The translations under genes and the position numbers were made by a program. Under the pieces are notes generated by a model, which saw only the letters and a list, made by a program, of their open reading frames with translations, was not told the DNA's origin and did no database searches. From SZUA-36 sp963753105 (GTDB lineage Bacteria; Pseudomonadota; Gammaproteobacteria; Xanthomonadales; SZUA-36), in the NCBI GenBank assembly GCA_963753105.1, contig CAVWBD010000001.1:744001-808000 (forward strand): a DNA stretch of 64,000 bases. The letters run 5' to 3'. This document shows positions 1-9,630 of this stretch, piece by piece. The number at the start of each line of letters is the position of its first letter. The stretch's first letter is position 1.

Positions 1-536
1 TTTTCTCTTCCGAGCTGATGCATTTCATCCAGCTCTCGGCTGAAGAAGATTTGCCCGCGGCCAAGGTAACCGGCTCCTATGCCGGGGCGATGGGTATGGG
101 ACAGTTCATGCCCAGCAGCTACCGGGAATATGCCGTGGATTTCGATGGCGACGGCAGCCGTGACCTGTGGCGTTCCACGCCTGACGTGGTGGGCAGCGTG
201 GCCAATTACCTGCACCGCCACGGTTGGCAACCGGGTCAACCGGTGGTCCGCCGCGCACTGGCGTCGCAAGATGCGGCCTTTGGTGAAATATCCACGCGTA
301 GCTTCAAACCCACGCACACGGTTGCCCAGTGGCAGGAGAAGGGGTTCAGAAGCTCTGGCGACTTGCCACCGGAATTGCCGGCTGCGACATTGAAGCTGGT
401 CGAGGAAGACCGCAACACCTACTGGCTGACGTTCAAGAACTTCTACGTCATCACCCGTTACAACCGCTCGCCGCGCTACGCGATGGCGGTTTATGAGCTG
501 AGCCAGGAAATCAAGAAGGGTATGGACGCGTTATGA
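1..536 (+). CDS. mltB: Lytic murein transglycosylase B, C-terminal part (5' end outside window)
   Basis: The frame is open from the window edge to the TGA at 534-536, about 177 residues. It matches the C-terminal half of MltB/Slt35: a GSYAGAMGMGQFMPSSY block, a DFDGDGSRDLW calcium-loop-like segment, GSVANYLHRHGW, and the late NFYVITRYNRS..YAMAVYEL block. MltB enzymes cleave the MurNAc-GlcNAc bond of peptidoglycan in the periplasm, forming 1,6-anhydromuropeptides. The catalytic glutamate and signal peptide lie upstream of this window and cannot be checked. rlpA and dacA follow on the same strand after short gaps, a usual cell-wall neighbourhood in gammaproteobacteria. Confidence 0.93.
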   Translation, partial: FSSELMHFIQLSAEEDLPAAKVTGSYAGAMGMGQFMPSSYREYAVDFDGDGSRDLWRSTPDVVGSVANYLHRHGWQPGQPVVRRALASQDAAFGEISTRSFKPTHTVAQWQEKGFRSSGDLPPELPAATLKLVEEDRNTYWLTFKNFYVITRYNRSPRYAMAVYELSQEIKKGMDAL

Positions 537-569
537 GCCCGGCGCCATCTTGCGGGATGCTGGTGGGAT

Positions 570-1334
570 ATGCGGACTAGACTCCTTCAGATCATTATCG
601 TGTTGTTGCTGGCGGGTTGTGCGGGGGATAAAGAAAAAGAGGCGTCTGACGGACCGTCGAGCCGTCACATGAAACCGGCCGATGTGCACGACGCGATACC
701 CAAAAAGGAACCGTTGGCGCGCTATGGCAACCACAGTCCTTACACGGTGCTCGGTAAAACCTACACGGTATTGCCCAGCAGCAAGGGTTACCATGAACGT
801 GGCATCGCCTCCTGGTATGGCAGCAAGTTTCACGGCCGGCGCACATCGAGTGGTGAACCTTACGATATGCACCTGGCAACCGCCGCCCACAAGAGCCTGC
901 CATTACCAACTTACGCTGAGGTTACCAACCTGGATAATGGGCGCAAGATGACCGTCAAGATCAATGACCGCGGGCCGTTCCACGAAAAACGAATCATTGA
1001 TTTATCCTATGCAGCGGCGGTCAAACTCGGGGTGGACAAGACCGGCACCGCCCGTGTGGAGGTGCGCGCCATCAATGTCGAGACACCCAGGCGACCGGCG
1101 GTCAAGGTGGCCGATGGTACATTTTTACAGGTCGGGGCTTTCAGCCGCCGCGAGACGGCCGAAGAATTGGCCGGGCAGATGATGACGGCGCAGCTCAAAC
1201 CGGTCTCGGTACAGAAAAGCCGGGGATTGTATAAAGTGTGGATCGGACCGTATGCTACTGAGCAGGAAATCGAAGCCAGTATACGGCGCGTGGTTGAACT
1301 GGGGTATGAGCGCCCGCATAAGGTTAATCGATAA
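570..1334 (+). CDS. rlpA: RlpA-like septal lytic transglycosylase lipoprotein with SPOR domain
   Basis: A 254-residue lipoprotein. A short N-terminal hydrophobic helix ends in the lipobox LLAGC (Cys17). A double-psi beta-barrel follows at about residues 70-150 (GIASWYGSKFHGRRTSSGE, then NDRGPF with the conserved Asp), and a SPOR domain at about 183-254 (FLQVGAFSRRETAEELA, KVWIGPYATEQE) that binds denuded septal glycan. RlpA family members digest stemless glycan strands at the division site, and activity has been shown in Pseudomonas. The gene starts 33 bp after mltB with a GGTGGGA-type ribosome site and is probably co-transcribed with it and with dacA. The symbol is assigned from domain order. 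Confidence 0.92.
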   Translation: MRTRLLQIIIVLLLAGCAGDKEKEASDGPSSRHMKPADVHDAIPKKEPLARYGNHSPYTVLGKTYTVLPSSKGYHERGIASWYGSKFHGRRTSSGEPYDMHLATAAHKSLPLPTYAEVTNLDNGRKMTVKINDRGPFHEKRIIDLSYAAAVKLGVDKTGTARVEVRAINVETPRRPAVKVADGTFLQVGAFSRRETAEELAGQMMTAQLKPVSVQKSRGLYKVWIGPYATEQEIEASIRRVVELGYERPHKVNR

Positions 1335-1421
1335 GGGTTCAGGCATTTGCGGCTGACCGCTCGTTGTGCGCCGGCAAAAGCTTTTGGACTTTAAAGCAGT
1401 AAAACGGAACAAGTGTTGATC

Positions 1422-2597
1422 ATGAAGAAAATCCTGTTGTTAATTATCATTGCCATGGCGATACCGCTGGCGGCCAACGCGCAGCGTCCACCGCCACCAC
1501 CCAAGGGTATGCCAACACCGGCGGCGCCTGCCCTGGGTGCGAACAGCTATATCCTGATGGACTTTCACAGTGGCAGCGTGCTGGTGGAAAACAATCCGGA
1601 CCTGCCGGTCGAGCCTGCAAGTATCACCAAGGTCATGACGAGCTATGTCGTGTTCACGGAACTGGCCGAGGGCAATATCAAGCTGGATGACGTGGTGAAC
1701 GTCAGTGAAAAAGCCTGGCGCACCGGTGGTTCGCGCATGTTTATCGAGCCGGGCATGGAGGTGACACTGGAACAGTTGATCAAGGGTATGGTGATCCAGT
1801 CGGGTAACGATGCCAGTGTTGCACTGGCGGAGCACCTGGCCGGCACCGAAGAGGCCTTTGCCGGATTGATGAATCACTATGCCGTGCAACTGGGCATGGA
1901 AAACAGCAACTTCACCAACGCCACCGGTCTGCCACACGAGGACCACTATACAACGGCCAGGGACGTGGCCATCCTCAGCGCCGCGCTGATCCGGGATTTC
2001 CCGGACCTGTACCAGTGGTATTCGGAAAAAGAATACAGTTTCAACAATATACGCCAGCACAACCGTAACAACCTGCTGTGGCGGGATCCGGCGGTTGACG
2101 GGCTGAAGACCGGCCACACGCAGGCGGCGGGCTATTGCCTGGCGGCATCGGCCAAGCGCGACGGTATGCGCCTGATCAGCGTCGTGCTGGGCTCGGGATC
2201 AGAATCATCGCGGGTCAGCGAGAGCCAGAGCCTGCTGAACTACGGCTTCCGCTTCTTTGAAACCGTGCAGTTGTACAAGGCCGGCCAGGAACTGGCCCAG
2301 GGCAGGGTCTGGAAAGGCGAGCAGGAACAGATCCGCCTGGGTATCCGGGACGAGCTGTTTATTACCATCCCGAGGGGCCGTTACGAGGAACTCGACGCAC
2401 AGGTTGAAATGCGGCCTGAACTGATCGCGCCGATTGTTGAGGGCGAACAGGTCGGACAGATATCCATCCGGTTGGAGGATGAAGAAGTCGCCAACCGTGG
2501 CCTGATTGCATTGGAAGGCGCCGATGAAGCCGGTTTCTTCGGCCGCACCTGGGACGGCCTGAGTATGTGGTTCGGCGGCTTGTTCGGGGATGAATGA
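1422..2597 (+). CDS. dacA: D-alanyl-D-alanine carboxypeptidase (PBP5/6 type)
   Basis: A 391-residue penicillin-binding protein of the S11 family with all three active-site motifs: SITK (Ser67, Lys70), SGN (127-129) and KTG (229-231). A signal peptide (MKKILLLIIIAMAIPLAANA) and a proline-rich linker come first. The C-terminal beta-sandwich PBP5_C domain runs to about residue 365, and a final amphipathic helix (WDGLSMWFGGLF) probably anchors the enzyme to the outer face of the inner membrane. It trims the terminal D-Ala of pentapeptides. ATG 1422 is preferred over an in-frame GTG at 1413 because the GGAAC ribosome site at 1406-1410 is too close to the GTG. The stop overlaps ybeD as ATGA. Confidence 0.95.
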   Translation: MKKILLLIIIAMAIPLAANAQRPPPPPKGMPTPAAPALGANSYILMDFHSGSVLVENNPDLPVEPASITKVMTSYVVFTELAEGNIKLDDVVNVSEKAWRTGGSRMFIEPGMEVTLEQLIKGMVIQSGNDASVALAEHLAGTEEAFAGLMNHYAVQLGMENSNFTNATGLPHEDHYTTARDVAILSAALIRDFPDLYQWYSEKEYSFNNIRQHNRNNLLWRDPAVDGLKTGHTQAAGYCLAASAKRDGMRLISVVLGSGSESSRVSESQSLLNYGFRFFETVQLYKAGQELAQGRVWKGEQEQIRLGIRDELFITIPRGRYEELDAQVEMRPELIAPIVEGEQVGQISIRLEDEEVANRGLIALEGADEAGFFGRTWDGLSMWFGGLFGDE

Positions 2598-2893
2598 TGA
2601 CGTCACAGCGACCTCCTGAGCAGGATGAGGGCGGGCAGGAGACACTGCTCGAGTTTCCCTGCGAGTTCCCGGTCAAGGTCATGGGCCGTGACGCGGATGA
2701 TTTCGAGCAACGTGTAACCGCGATCATCCTGTCCCACGCACAGCAATACGCCGGAACCGAGATCACGATCAACCGCAGCGGCGGTGGTAAATTCATCGGC
2801 GTAACCGTGACCATCGAAGCCCATTCCAAAGACCAGCTGGACCGTATGTACCAGGAATTGTCCGATTGCGAGCACGTGCTGGTTACACTGTAA
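2594..2893 (+). CDS. ybeD: DUF493/UPF0250 family small protein (YbeD-like)
   Basis: A 99-residue alpha/beta protein. The core LEFPCEFPVKVMGRD...F and the closing YQELSDCEHVLVTL are typical of the YbeD/UPF0250 family, whose fold resembles ACT-like regulatory domains. The biochemical role is unknown; the gene is conserved between dacA and lipB in enterobacteria, exactly as here. Its ATG overlaps the dacA stop (ATGA) and its TAA overlaps the lipB ATG (TAATG), so translation coupling is likely across the dacA-ybeD-lipB-lipA unit. Confidence 0.9.
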   Translation: MMTSQRPPEQDEGGQETLLEFPCEFPVKVMGRDADDFEQRVTAIILSHAQQYAGTEITINRSGGGKFIGVTVTIEAHSKDQLDRMYQELSDCEHVLVTL

Positions 2894-3570
2894 TGCCAAC
2901 GACAGAATTGCATGTCCGGCGCCTGGGCCTGGTGGATTATGAGCCCGTCTGGCGGGCCATGCAGGCTTTTACCGACCAGCGTGACGAGACCACCGCCGAT
3001 GAATTGTGGGTGGTGGAGCACCCCCCCGTTTTCACCCAGGGCCAGGCGGGCCGTGCAGAGCACATTTTGGCCCCCGGGGATATCCCGGTCATCCAGGTTG
3101 ACCGTGGTGGCCAGGTGACCTACCACGGCCCCGGTCAGATCGTCATTTATCCGCTCATCGATATAAAACGCCTGGGCATGGGTGTGCGTGAGCTGGTTTC
3201 GGGAATTGAGCAGGCCATCCTTGCCGTATTGTGCGGCTATGGTGTCGAGGCGGGGCTCGTAAAAGGCGCCCCGGGGGTTTACATCGATGGTGTCAAGATC
3301 GCTTCGCTGGGCTTGAGGATACGCAAGGGCAGGTCGTTTCACGGTCTCGCTTTCAATATCGACATGGACCTGGAACCGTTCCAGCGCATCAACCCCTGTG
3401 GATTCGAGGGTCTCGAGGTCACCCAGTTATCGGCATTTGTGGACAAGCCCGCCATGCGTGAAGTGGAAAACCGCCTGCTGGCCGGGCTGAGCAAAGCCCT
3501 GGGGTATAATGAACGGTTCCGCGTGATGGCGGAACAACTGCCCGTGACAAGCGAAATGGCAAATGACTGA
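2893..3570 (+). CDS. lipB: Octanoyl-[acyl-carrier-protein]:protein octanoyltransferase
   Basis: A 225-residue cytosolic LipB that moves octanoate from acyl-ACP to the lipoyl domains of target proteins, the first step of endogenous lipoate assembly. Diagnostic blocks are RGGQVTYHGPGQ (71-82), GVYIDGVKIASLG with the catalytic Lys135, and FQRINPCG with the acyl-carrying Cys169. ATG 2893 is chosen because it overlaps the ybeD stop and starts the family-like MPTTELHVRRLG; an upstream in-frame start at 2866 would run through the ybeD end. The 3' end overlaps lipA by 8 bp. Confidence 0.97.
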   Translation: MPTTELHVRRLGLVDYEPVWRAMQAFTDQRDETTADELWVVEHPPVFTQGQAGRAEHILAPGDIPVIQVDRGGQVTYHGPGQIVIYPLIDIKRLGMGVRELVSGIEQAILAVLCGYGVEAGLVKGAPGVYIDGVKIASLGLRIRKGRSFHGLAFNIDMDLEPFQRINPCGFEGLEVTQLSAFVDKPAMREVENRLLAGLSKALGYNERFRVMAEQLPVTSEMAND

Positions 3571-4537
3571 TCAAGACAAGCACACCGGCAAACAGGCTGG
3601 AAAAAAGGAACTGGGCGCTGACAAGGTGGCCCGTAACACGGCCCGTTTTGACCTCGACGCCCCGGTGCTGCGCAAGCCGCCGTGGATCCGGGTCCGGCTG
3701 CCTTCGGGCAATGCGGTTGCGGAGCTGAAATCGCGTCTGCGTAACAATTCCCTGGTTACCGTGTGCGAAGAAGCGACCTGCCCGAATATCCACGAGTGCT
3801 TTCACAAGGGCACGGCAACCTTCATGATCCTCGGTGAAATCTGCACCCGGCGCTGCTCGTTCTGTGATGTCGCCCACGGCCGGCCCAGGCCGCCGGATGA
3901 GGATGAGCCGGACAACCTGGCCCGCACCATCCGCTCCATGAAGTTACGTTACGTGGTCATCACCTCGGTTGACCGTGACGACCTGAGGGATGGCGGTGCG
4001 GAACACTATGTGCGTTGCCTTGAGCGTATACGCGAGCTAAACCCGGGTATCAAGCTGGAAATACTGGTACCGGACTTCCGTGGCAAGGGCCGTATGCAGC
4101 GCGCACTGGATATTCTCAAGACTTCGCCGCCGGACGTGTTTAACCATAACCTTGAAACCGTCGAACCGCTGTACGCCAATGTCAGGCCGGGCGCGGACTA
4201 TGCCTGGTCGCTGGAGTTGCTGAAACGTTTCAAGACGCAGCACCCGAACATTCCGACCAAGTCGGGTGTGATGCTGGGTCTCGGTGAGACACGCGAGCAG
4301 GTTGAACAGGTCTTAAAGGACCTGCGCGCCCATGACGTTGACATGATTACGCTGGGCCAATACCTGCAGCCGACCCCGCACCACCACCCGGTATTGCGTT
4401 ACTGGACACCGGAGGAGTTTGAGGCGCTGGCGGAATTTGGTTATGGTTTGGGGTTCACCCACATGGCTTCCGGGCCGATGGTGCGATCCTCTTATCACGC
4501 GGATCTGATGGCGGAAGCGTCCGGCCTGGTCGTTTGA
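3563..4537 (+). CDS. lipA: Lipoyl synthase (radical SAM)
   Basis: A 324-residue radical SAM enzyme that inserts two sulfurs into protein-bound octanoyl chains. The auxiliary [4Fe-4S] cluster ligands C68-x4-C73-x5-C79, the radical SAM motif C94-x3-C98-x2-C101 and the C-terminal RSSYHA serine ligand are all present, so the enzyme should be active. The N-terminal tail (about 35 residues, Lys-rich) is of normal length. It is the last gene of the dacA-ybeD-lipB-lipA unit, with a hairpin terminator 70 bp downstream. The GcvH-like domains encoded at 53-60 kb are not expected substrates, as they lack the lipoyl lysine. Confidence 0.97.
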   Translation: MTDQDKHTGKQAGKKELGADKVARNTARFDLDAPVLRKPPWIRVRLPSGNAVAELKSRLRNNSLVTVCEEATCPNIHECFHKGTATFMILGEICTRRCSFCDVAHGRPRPPDEDEPDNLARTIRSMKLRYVVITSVDRDDLRDGGAEHYVRCLERIRELNPGIKLEILVPDFRGKGRMQRALDILKTSPPDVFNHNLETVEPLYANVRPGADYAWSLELLKRFKTQHPNIPTKSGVMLGLGETREQVEQVLKDLRAHDVDMITLGQYLQPTPHHHPVLRYWTPEEFEALAEFGYGLGFTHMASGPMVRSSYHADLMAEASGLVV

Positions 4538-4607
4538 AAGGGTAACTAGCCCTTTTGACCCTTGCATCATGGCGTCGGCAAGTGCCTAATAGGGTAGAGA
4601 AATTCGC

Positions 4608-4636
4608 AAACCCGGCAACTCATGGCCGGGTTTGTG
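4608..4636 (+). terminator. Rho-independent terminator after lipA
   Basis: A perfect 9-bp stem (AAACCCGGC at 4608-4616 and GCCGGGTTT at 4625-4633) with an 8-nt loop lies 70 bp past the lipA stop. The trailing T run is short (the three T of the stem, then TG), so termination strength is uncertain. It separates lipA from prc. Confidence 0.6.
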
Positions 4637-4694
4637 GTCAGTAGGAAGTCAAGTAGTGGTTTTGATCATTGAAATGTTAGCGGAGTAAACAGGT

Positions 4695-6861
4695 TTGAGA
4701 GCAGTCAAGTTTTTTATCGCGTTATTCGTCAGCGCCACGGTATGGGCGGCTGCACAACCAACAGAGGAAGTGCTGTTCAAGCCCAGCCTCGACCAGCGCC
4801 TGCGCAGCAACCTGGCCACCAAGTTCCTGGCCAATTGGCATTACAAGGACACGCGGCTGGATGACGAGTTGTCGGAAAAGATTTTTGACCGCTACCTCGA
4901 CCTGCTTGATCCCAATTACAGTTTCTTCCTGGCCTCTGATATCGAGACCTTTGCACCGTACCGGCTGCACATGGATGACGCCCTGCAGCATTCCAACCCG
5001 GCACCCGCCTATGAAATGTTCAATGTTTACGTTGACCGGGTACACGAACGGGTCAAATTTGCCCGTGAACAACTCAAAACACCGATGGATTTCACCATCG
5101 ATGAAAACTATTACTGGGATCGCACCGACACCAAGTGGGCCAAGTCCGAGGCCGAGACTGAACGAGTTCTGGCGCCAGCGGGTAAAAAATGACTTCCTGC
5201 GTCTGCGCCTGGCCGGCAAGGAAGACGCGGACATCCTGGAGACACTCGATGACCGTTATGAAAACCTGGACCGGCGTATCACGGAATTGAATTCCGATGA
5301 CATTTTCCAGTTTTTCATGAATGCGTTTGCCCAGTCGATCGAGCCGCACACGGCCTATATGTCGCCCCGCAGCTCGGAAAATTTCGAAATTTCGATGCGC
5401 CTGTCGCTGGAGGGTATCGGCGCGCTTTTGGGGCGTGAGAACGAGTACACCAGCATCGCCCGGGTGGTGCCCGGTGGTCCGGCTGACAAGGACGGCCGCC
5501 TCAAGGCCGGCGACCGTGTCACGGCCGTCGGGCAAGGTCGTGAAGGAAAAATGATAGACGTCATCGGTTGGCGTATCGATGATGTGGTGGAAAAGATTCG
5601 CGGCCCGAAGCTGACCGTGGTGCGCCTCGAAGTCCTGCCTGAGGAAGCCGGTATCGATGGGCAGACGACGATCATCGATATCGTTCGTGACGAGGTCAAA
5701 CTGGAAGAGCAGGCGGCCAAGAGCCGTATCATCGAATTGCCCGGTGAAGGCGAAGAGGTGGTCAAGGTCGGTGTGATCGACCTGCCGGTCTTCTATCTGG
5801 ATTTCAATGGCCGCGCGAAGAACCTGCCGGATTACCGTTCCAGCACCCGTGACGTCAGGAAGCTGATCGACGAGATGAAAGCCGAAGGCGTGCAAGGGCT
5901 GATCGTGGATCTGAGGAATAACGGCGGCGGCTCATTGCTGGAAGCCACCACCCTGACCGGCCTGTTCATCGACGAAGGACCGGTGGTGCAGGTGCGCAAC
6001 TCCAGTGGCCGGATCAGCACCGAGGAAGATGTCGATCCGGGCATGGCGTGGGATGGTCCGCTGGCGGTACTGGTTAACCGTTACAGCGCCTCGGCGTCGG
6101 AAATTTTTGCAGCAGCAATTCAGGACTATGGCCGTGGGGTCGTGGTCGGTGAAACCACCTTTGGCAAGGGTACAGTGCAAAACCTGGTGGACCTGGACGA
6201 CTATGCCCCTACCGGTGATTCCGGCAAGATGGGCCAGTTGAAGATTACCATGGCGCAGTTTTTCCGTGTCAATGGCGGCTCCACCCAGAACCGTGGTGTG
6301 GAGCCTGACATCCGGTTCCCGTCAGCCGGTGACCCGGAAGAGTACGGTGAACGCTCCCTGGACAACGCTTTGCCGTGGACCAGTATCTCAGCGGCCAGCT
6401 TCGAGCGTGAAGGCGACCTTGGCCGGATGGTCGCGGTGGCAGATTTCCGTTACCAGGACCGGATGGCGAGTGACCAGGAATTCAGTTGGTTGCTCAGTGA
6501 TGTAGAGGAATACAACCTCCACAAGGACAAGAAAGAAATTTCCTTGCTGGAATCCACCCGTCGTGCAGAAATGGACGAGGATGAAGCCAAGAGCAAGGCC
6601 CGCAAAGCGGCGCGGGAGAGCAACGGCCCGCTGGTGGAAGAGGCCGATACACTGGCTGAAGGGGGTGAACCGCTTGAGGCGACCGTTGACGATGACGCAG
6701 AAGACGCTGCTGATGAGGAAGAAGATGATCGGCCCGACCTGCTGTTACGCGAGTCTGCCCGTATCGTTGCGGACATGATCGTGTTGAGCAATGACCAGAT
6801 GGCGCTGGACCGTCAGTTCTCCCAGTTGAGAAAGGAAATGGTCACCGAGGTTCTTAACTGA
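4695..6861 (+). CDS. prc: Tail-specific (C-terminal processing) protease Prc, frameshifted near 5157
   Basis: Periplasmic S41 protease with a signal peptide (MRAVKFFIALFVSATVWAAAQ), N-terminal helical domain, PDZ domain (about 5390-5560, with GIGALLGRENEYTSIARVV), and a protease domain with the Ser/Lys dyad in NRYSASASEIFAAA and FGKGTVQ. The acidic, Lys/Glu-rich C-terminal DUF3340-like tail ends in LRKEMVTEVLN. Prc trims or degrades envelope proteins such as PBP3 and MepS. The start is TTG 4695 behind GGAG at 4682. The frame breaks between the codon at 5154 and LNEFWRQRVKND beginning at 5158; removing one base restores the expected sequence, so a consensus indel is likely. Confidence 0.9.
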
Positions 6862-6944
6862 CAGTTGGTGGACATTGAAGTCAGTGGACAGGAGAAGGTG
6901 AGGTCGGGAACCGACCGAGAAGCCAGCCTGGGCCATGGCCGGCC

Positions 6945-8765
6945 TTATTCACGTGGCATTATCTTCCAGGCTTCAAGCAAGCCAAGTTTTTCAAGAAAAG
7001 CCGGATAGCGGGGGTCATCTTCGAGATGGCGAGAGGCGTCAAAGATCAGAATATTGGCCAAGCCGCGGTTGCGTTGCTCAAAGGCTAATTCCAGGGATTC
7101 GAAAGCATCGTCGTATTCACCCTGCCAGGCATAAATCATTGCCTTCGCAAACGGGCCAATCTCCGCCGGTGTGTTTAGAAATTCGCTGGTAAGCGCACGC
7201 GATTCTTCTTCTTCACCCATAATCAGGAGTGCTTCGGCTCTTAAGGAGTTGAGTCTGTGGCTGTAGGGTAACTTTTCCATTTCGGCCAACGCTCGTTCAG
7301 GATTGCCCTGGCGCAGATAGATCTCGGCGATAGACTCGGGAGCCCAGGAATCTTCCGGGTATAACACCAGCACCCGGCGGTGCGTTTCCAGGGCCTCGTC
7401 ATAACGTCCACGTACCATGTAACGACGTGCAAGGCTCCCCAGGCCTTCCAGCCCAAGCGGATCCAGCGCGACGGCGCGCTCGAGCAATTCGATAGACCTG
7501 TCCAGTTGTCCAAGGGTGGATGCCACAGAACTTGTACCCAGGAGAACGTCAGCATTATTGGGTTCAAGTTGAAGGGCTTTGTTCATGGCGGTTTCTGCAC
7601 CTTCCCAATCCCAGTCATATTTGCTCCTCAGGTATGCCAGGGTGGACCAGGCCAGGGCCAGGTTGTCATCTATGGCCAACGCCCTCTCCGCTGCTTCACG
7701 TGACAATTCAACGGCTTGCTCCCATGGCAGAAAGCGGTAGCGTCTTTGGTATTCGTAGTTCCAGGAGAGGCCCGTCCAGGCAGGGGCGTAATCGGGGTCA
7801 ATGGCCAGGGCCTGTTGAAAGGCCGAAACAGACTTTTCCATATCTTCCTTAGCCTGCCTGGGCGGAGTCATGAAATATTTGCCCTGCAGATACAGTGAAT
7901 ACACTTCAGGGTCCGTTTCCCGAGGCTGGGGTATCGCGCCCAGCAGGGTAATTTTCAGTCCATTCACGACGGCTGCGGCAATTTCATCTTGAATCTGGAA
8001 GATACTGTCCAGCTTTCGGTCGTAGGTTTGCGACCACAGGTGGGTATCTGAACGGGCCTCGATCAATTGCGCAGTGATACGGACCTGGTTGCCGGCCTTT
8101 CTGACCGATCCCTCGAGCACGTAGGCAACATTGAGCTTCTCCGCCACCTCCGGGATGCTCAGACCGTCGTCCCGCAGGGCGAATGATGAGGAACGGGAGA
8201 TGACCCGGAGTTCATTGAGCCCGGCGAGCACATTCAGCAATTCCTCACTGATACCGTCAGAAAAATAGGCCTGGTCGCCCTCTGGCGACATATCGGAGAA
8301 AGGCAGCACAGCAATGGAATTGTCGCCGTAGGATTCCACCAGCGCTTCGGTTCGGCCGGTCTGGCGGGCTTCTTCCAGTTCAACTTTCTGTTGCTGAAGC
8401 TGCGCGGCCTCGCGCTGCGGCGTCAGCACGAACTTATCAAAGGTAAAGTAGCCCAGTGCAAGCGCAAGCACGACCATGATCGCACGGTCCAGTTTCTTGC
8501 CGGCATTCAGGGTGACGGACCGGGAATGATCGACGTCCTTGTCCTTCTTCAGGCCCTCTGGCGTTAGTTCGAAGGCCCATGCAAAGATCAAGGCAGGAAT
8601 GAAGCCAATTGCCAGTACCACGACCACGATTCGGGCCGGAGTGTCATCAAAACCGAATAGTGGGAATATGGTCTCCGCTACCTGGATGAGCAGCCACGCG
8701 GCCACCACGTAGGCCGCGCCCACCCGGAATACGTTTCGACGTTTAAGTTCCGCAATAAGTGACAA
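6945..8765 (-). CDS. Membrane TolB-like/TPR signalling-type protein (paralogue of 24841-26668)
   Basis: A 606-residue protein. N-terminal cytosolic tip ELKRRNVFRVG, two membrane helices (about 15-65, including AWAFELTPEGLKKD between segments), a third helix at about 93-112, then a TolB/FlgO-like beta domain (SIAVLPFSDMSPEGDQAYFSDGISEELLN through RITAQLIEARSDTHLWSQTYDR). About eight TPR-type helical repeats follow to the C terminus. This architecture is common in marine gammaproteobacteria, often near adenylate-cyclase-like or CadC-like regulators; the function is not established. The start is TTG at 8765, as in its paralogue, and both have a related leader with TAAGCATAG about 35-50 nt upstream. 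No enzymatic motif is visible. Confidence 0.8.
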   Translation of the reverse strand: MSLIAELKRRNVFRVGAAYVVAAWLLIQVAETIFPLFGFDDTPARIVVVVLAIGFIPALIFAWAFELTPEGLKKDKDVDHSRSVTLNAGKKLDRAIMVVLALALGYFTFDKFVLTPQREAAQLQQQKVELEEARQTGRTEALVESYGDNSIAVLPFSDMSPEGDQAYFSDGISEELLNVLAGLNELRVISRSSSFALRDDGLSIPEVAEKLNVAYVLEGSVRKAGNQVRITAQLIEARSDTHLWSQTYDRKLDSIFQIQDEIAAAVVNGLKITLLGAIPQPRETDPEVYSLYLQGKYFMTPPRQAKEDMEKSVSAFQQALAIDPDYAPAWTGLSWNYEYQRRYRFLPWEQAVELSREAAERALAIDDNLALAWSTLAYLRSKYDWDWEGAETAMNKALQLEPNNADVLLGTSSVASTLGQLDRSIELLERAVALDPLGLEGLGSLARRYMVRGRYDEALETHRRVLVLYPEDSWAPESIAEIYLRQGNPERALAEMEKLPYSHRLNSLRAEALLIMGEEEESRALTSEFLNTPAEIGPFAKAMIYAWQGEYDDAFESLELAFEQRNRGLANILIFDASRHLEDDPRYPAFLEKLGLLEAWKIMPRE

Positions 8766-8972
8766 GGGTTGATTTCTTTGTGTCCACTATTGCTGTTAAG
8801 CATAGACGTTAAATTGAGAGATACCAAAAATAGGGTTGAATATCTGCTTTCCGGCTGTGATCTCGACCGATCGTCGCGACCTGCATCTGCGGATGAAGTC
8901 AAACGCCCATGTGTGGGCATTCAACCAGTGTGTCTGGAATTTCTATTGGTCAGGTTCGTGTGGACTATTTTC

Positions 8973-9317
8973 CTATTTTATTCGCCAGGCTCCGCTGGCA
9001 TCCTGCACATAATTACCCGGCAGTGTTTTCTCAATCGCGGTATTACCACCGACCAGTTCAACGCTTTCAAGGCTGACTCCCTGCTTTGTGGCAATTTCCT
9101 GGTAGCCGGCCTTGCGCTTGGCGTTAACCTCGTTGACCAGTTTCCTGAGCTCTGCAGGCACATCCTGCCGCACCAGGCCGATATAGCCATTTGCCTGTTC
9201 GCCGATCAGACCGTCAGCCTTGGGTTGGGTTAAAGGGCTCGCCAGGGCAATGGAGCTTGTCAACATGCTGATGACCAGCACCAGGAAAAAGTTTTTAGTC
9301 CAGTTGTTCCGTTTCAT
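8973..9317 (-). CDS. ydbL: YdbL-like DUF1318 periplasmic protein
   Basis: A 114-residue exported protein: a long signal peptide ending SSIALA, then the DUF1318 core with ANGYIGLVRQD and VNAKRKAGYQEIA, ending in a tryptophan-containing GAWRIK. It is the last gene of the leftward ydbH-ynbE-ydbL trio. In E. coli YdbL is the periplasmic partner of YdbH and YnbE in inter-membrane phospholipid transport and appears to modulate the YdbH-YnbE bridge. That role is carried over here from gene order and family only. Confidence 0.88.
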   Translation of the reverse strand: MKRNNWTKNFFLVLVISMLTSSIALASPLTQPKADGLIGEQANGYIGLVRQDVPAELRKLVNEVNAKRKAGYQEIATKQGVSLESVELVGGNTAIEKTLPGNYVQDASGAWRIK

Positions 9318-9375
9318 TATCTTGGTCCCTTTATGTCAATCATCCGATTTGAATACAGCCTGTCTGCCGGCACTA

Positions 9376-9555
9376 TCAGAATATCTCGTCTTTTAGCAGT
9401 TCTTCGACCTGCTTCTCGACCTTGATCAGGATTTCATGCTTGATATTGATATTCATATTGATTTCAATCGGCTTGTCAGGCGCTTCGATCTTGACGGTCG
9501 GCGTGCATGCCACGCTTAAAAATAATAAAACTACTGTCATCGATAATCGTTTCAT
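9376..9555 (-). CDS. ynbE: YnbE-like small outer-membrane lipoprotein
   Basis: A 59-residue ORF starting at ATG 9555 and ending with TGA at 9376-9378. The N terminus MKRLSMTVVLLFLSVAC is a lipoprotein signal with lipobox SVAC (Cys17). The mature part is TPTVKIEAPDKPIEINMNI followed by a charged helix ending KDEIF. Length, the PxKPIEINxNI pattern and placement between ydbH and ydbL identify it as YnbE, the outer-membrane lipoprotein that pairs with the YdbH C terminus to continue its beta-sheet bridge. It is easily missed by length filters. Spacing: 58 bp to ydbL and 75 bp from ydbH. Confidence 0.88.
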   Translation of the reverse strand: MKRLSMTVVLLFLSVACTPTVKIEAPDKPIEINMNINIKHEILIKVEKQVEELLKDEIF

Positions 9556-9630
9556 TACACCACCGCCAGTTTGTTGAGCTGATAAGCCTACATTAGCAGT
9601 TTGCGCTGAACATTGCCTGAATGAAACAGC

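Noticed and set aside
1440..3342. Minus-strand open frames of 225 and 326 codons across dacA, ybeD and lipB
   Set aside because: Antisense to clear genes; proline/arginine-rich translations with no conserved motif.
4695..5192. Prc break as a programmed ribosomal frameshift
   Set aside because: There is no slippery heptamer, and similar breaks occur in ten other genes, so a base-calling error is the simpler explanation.
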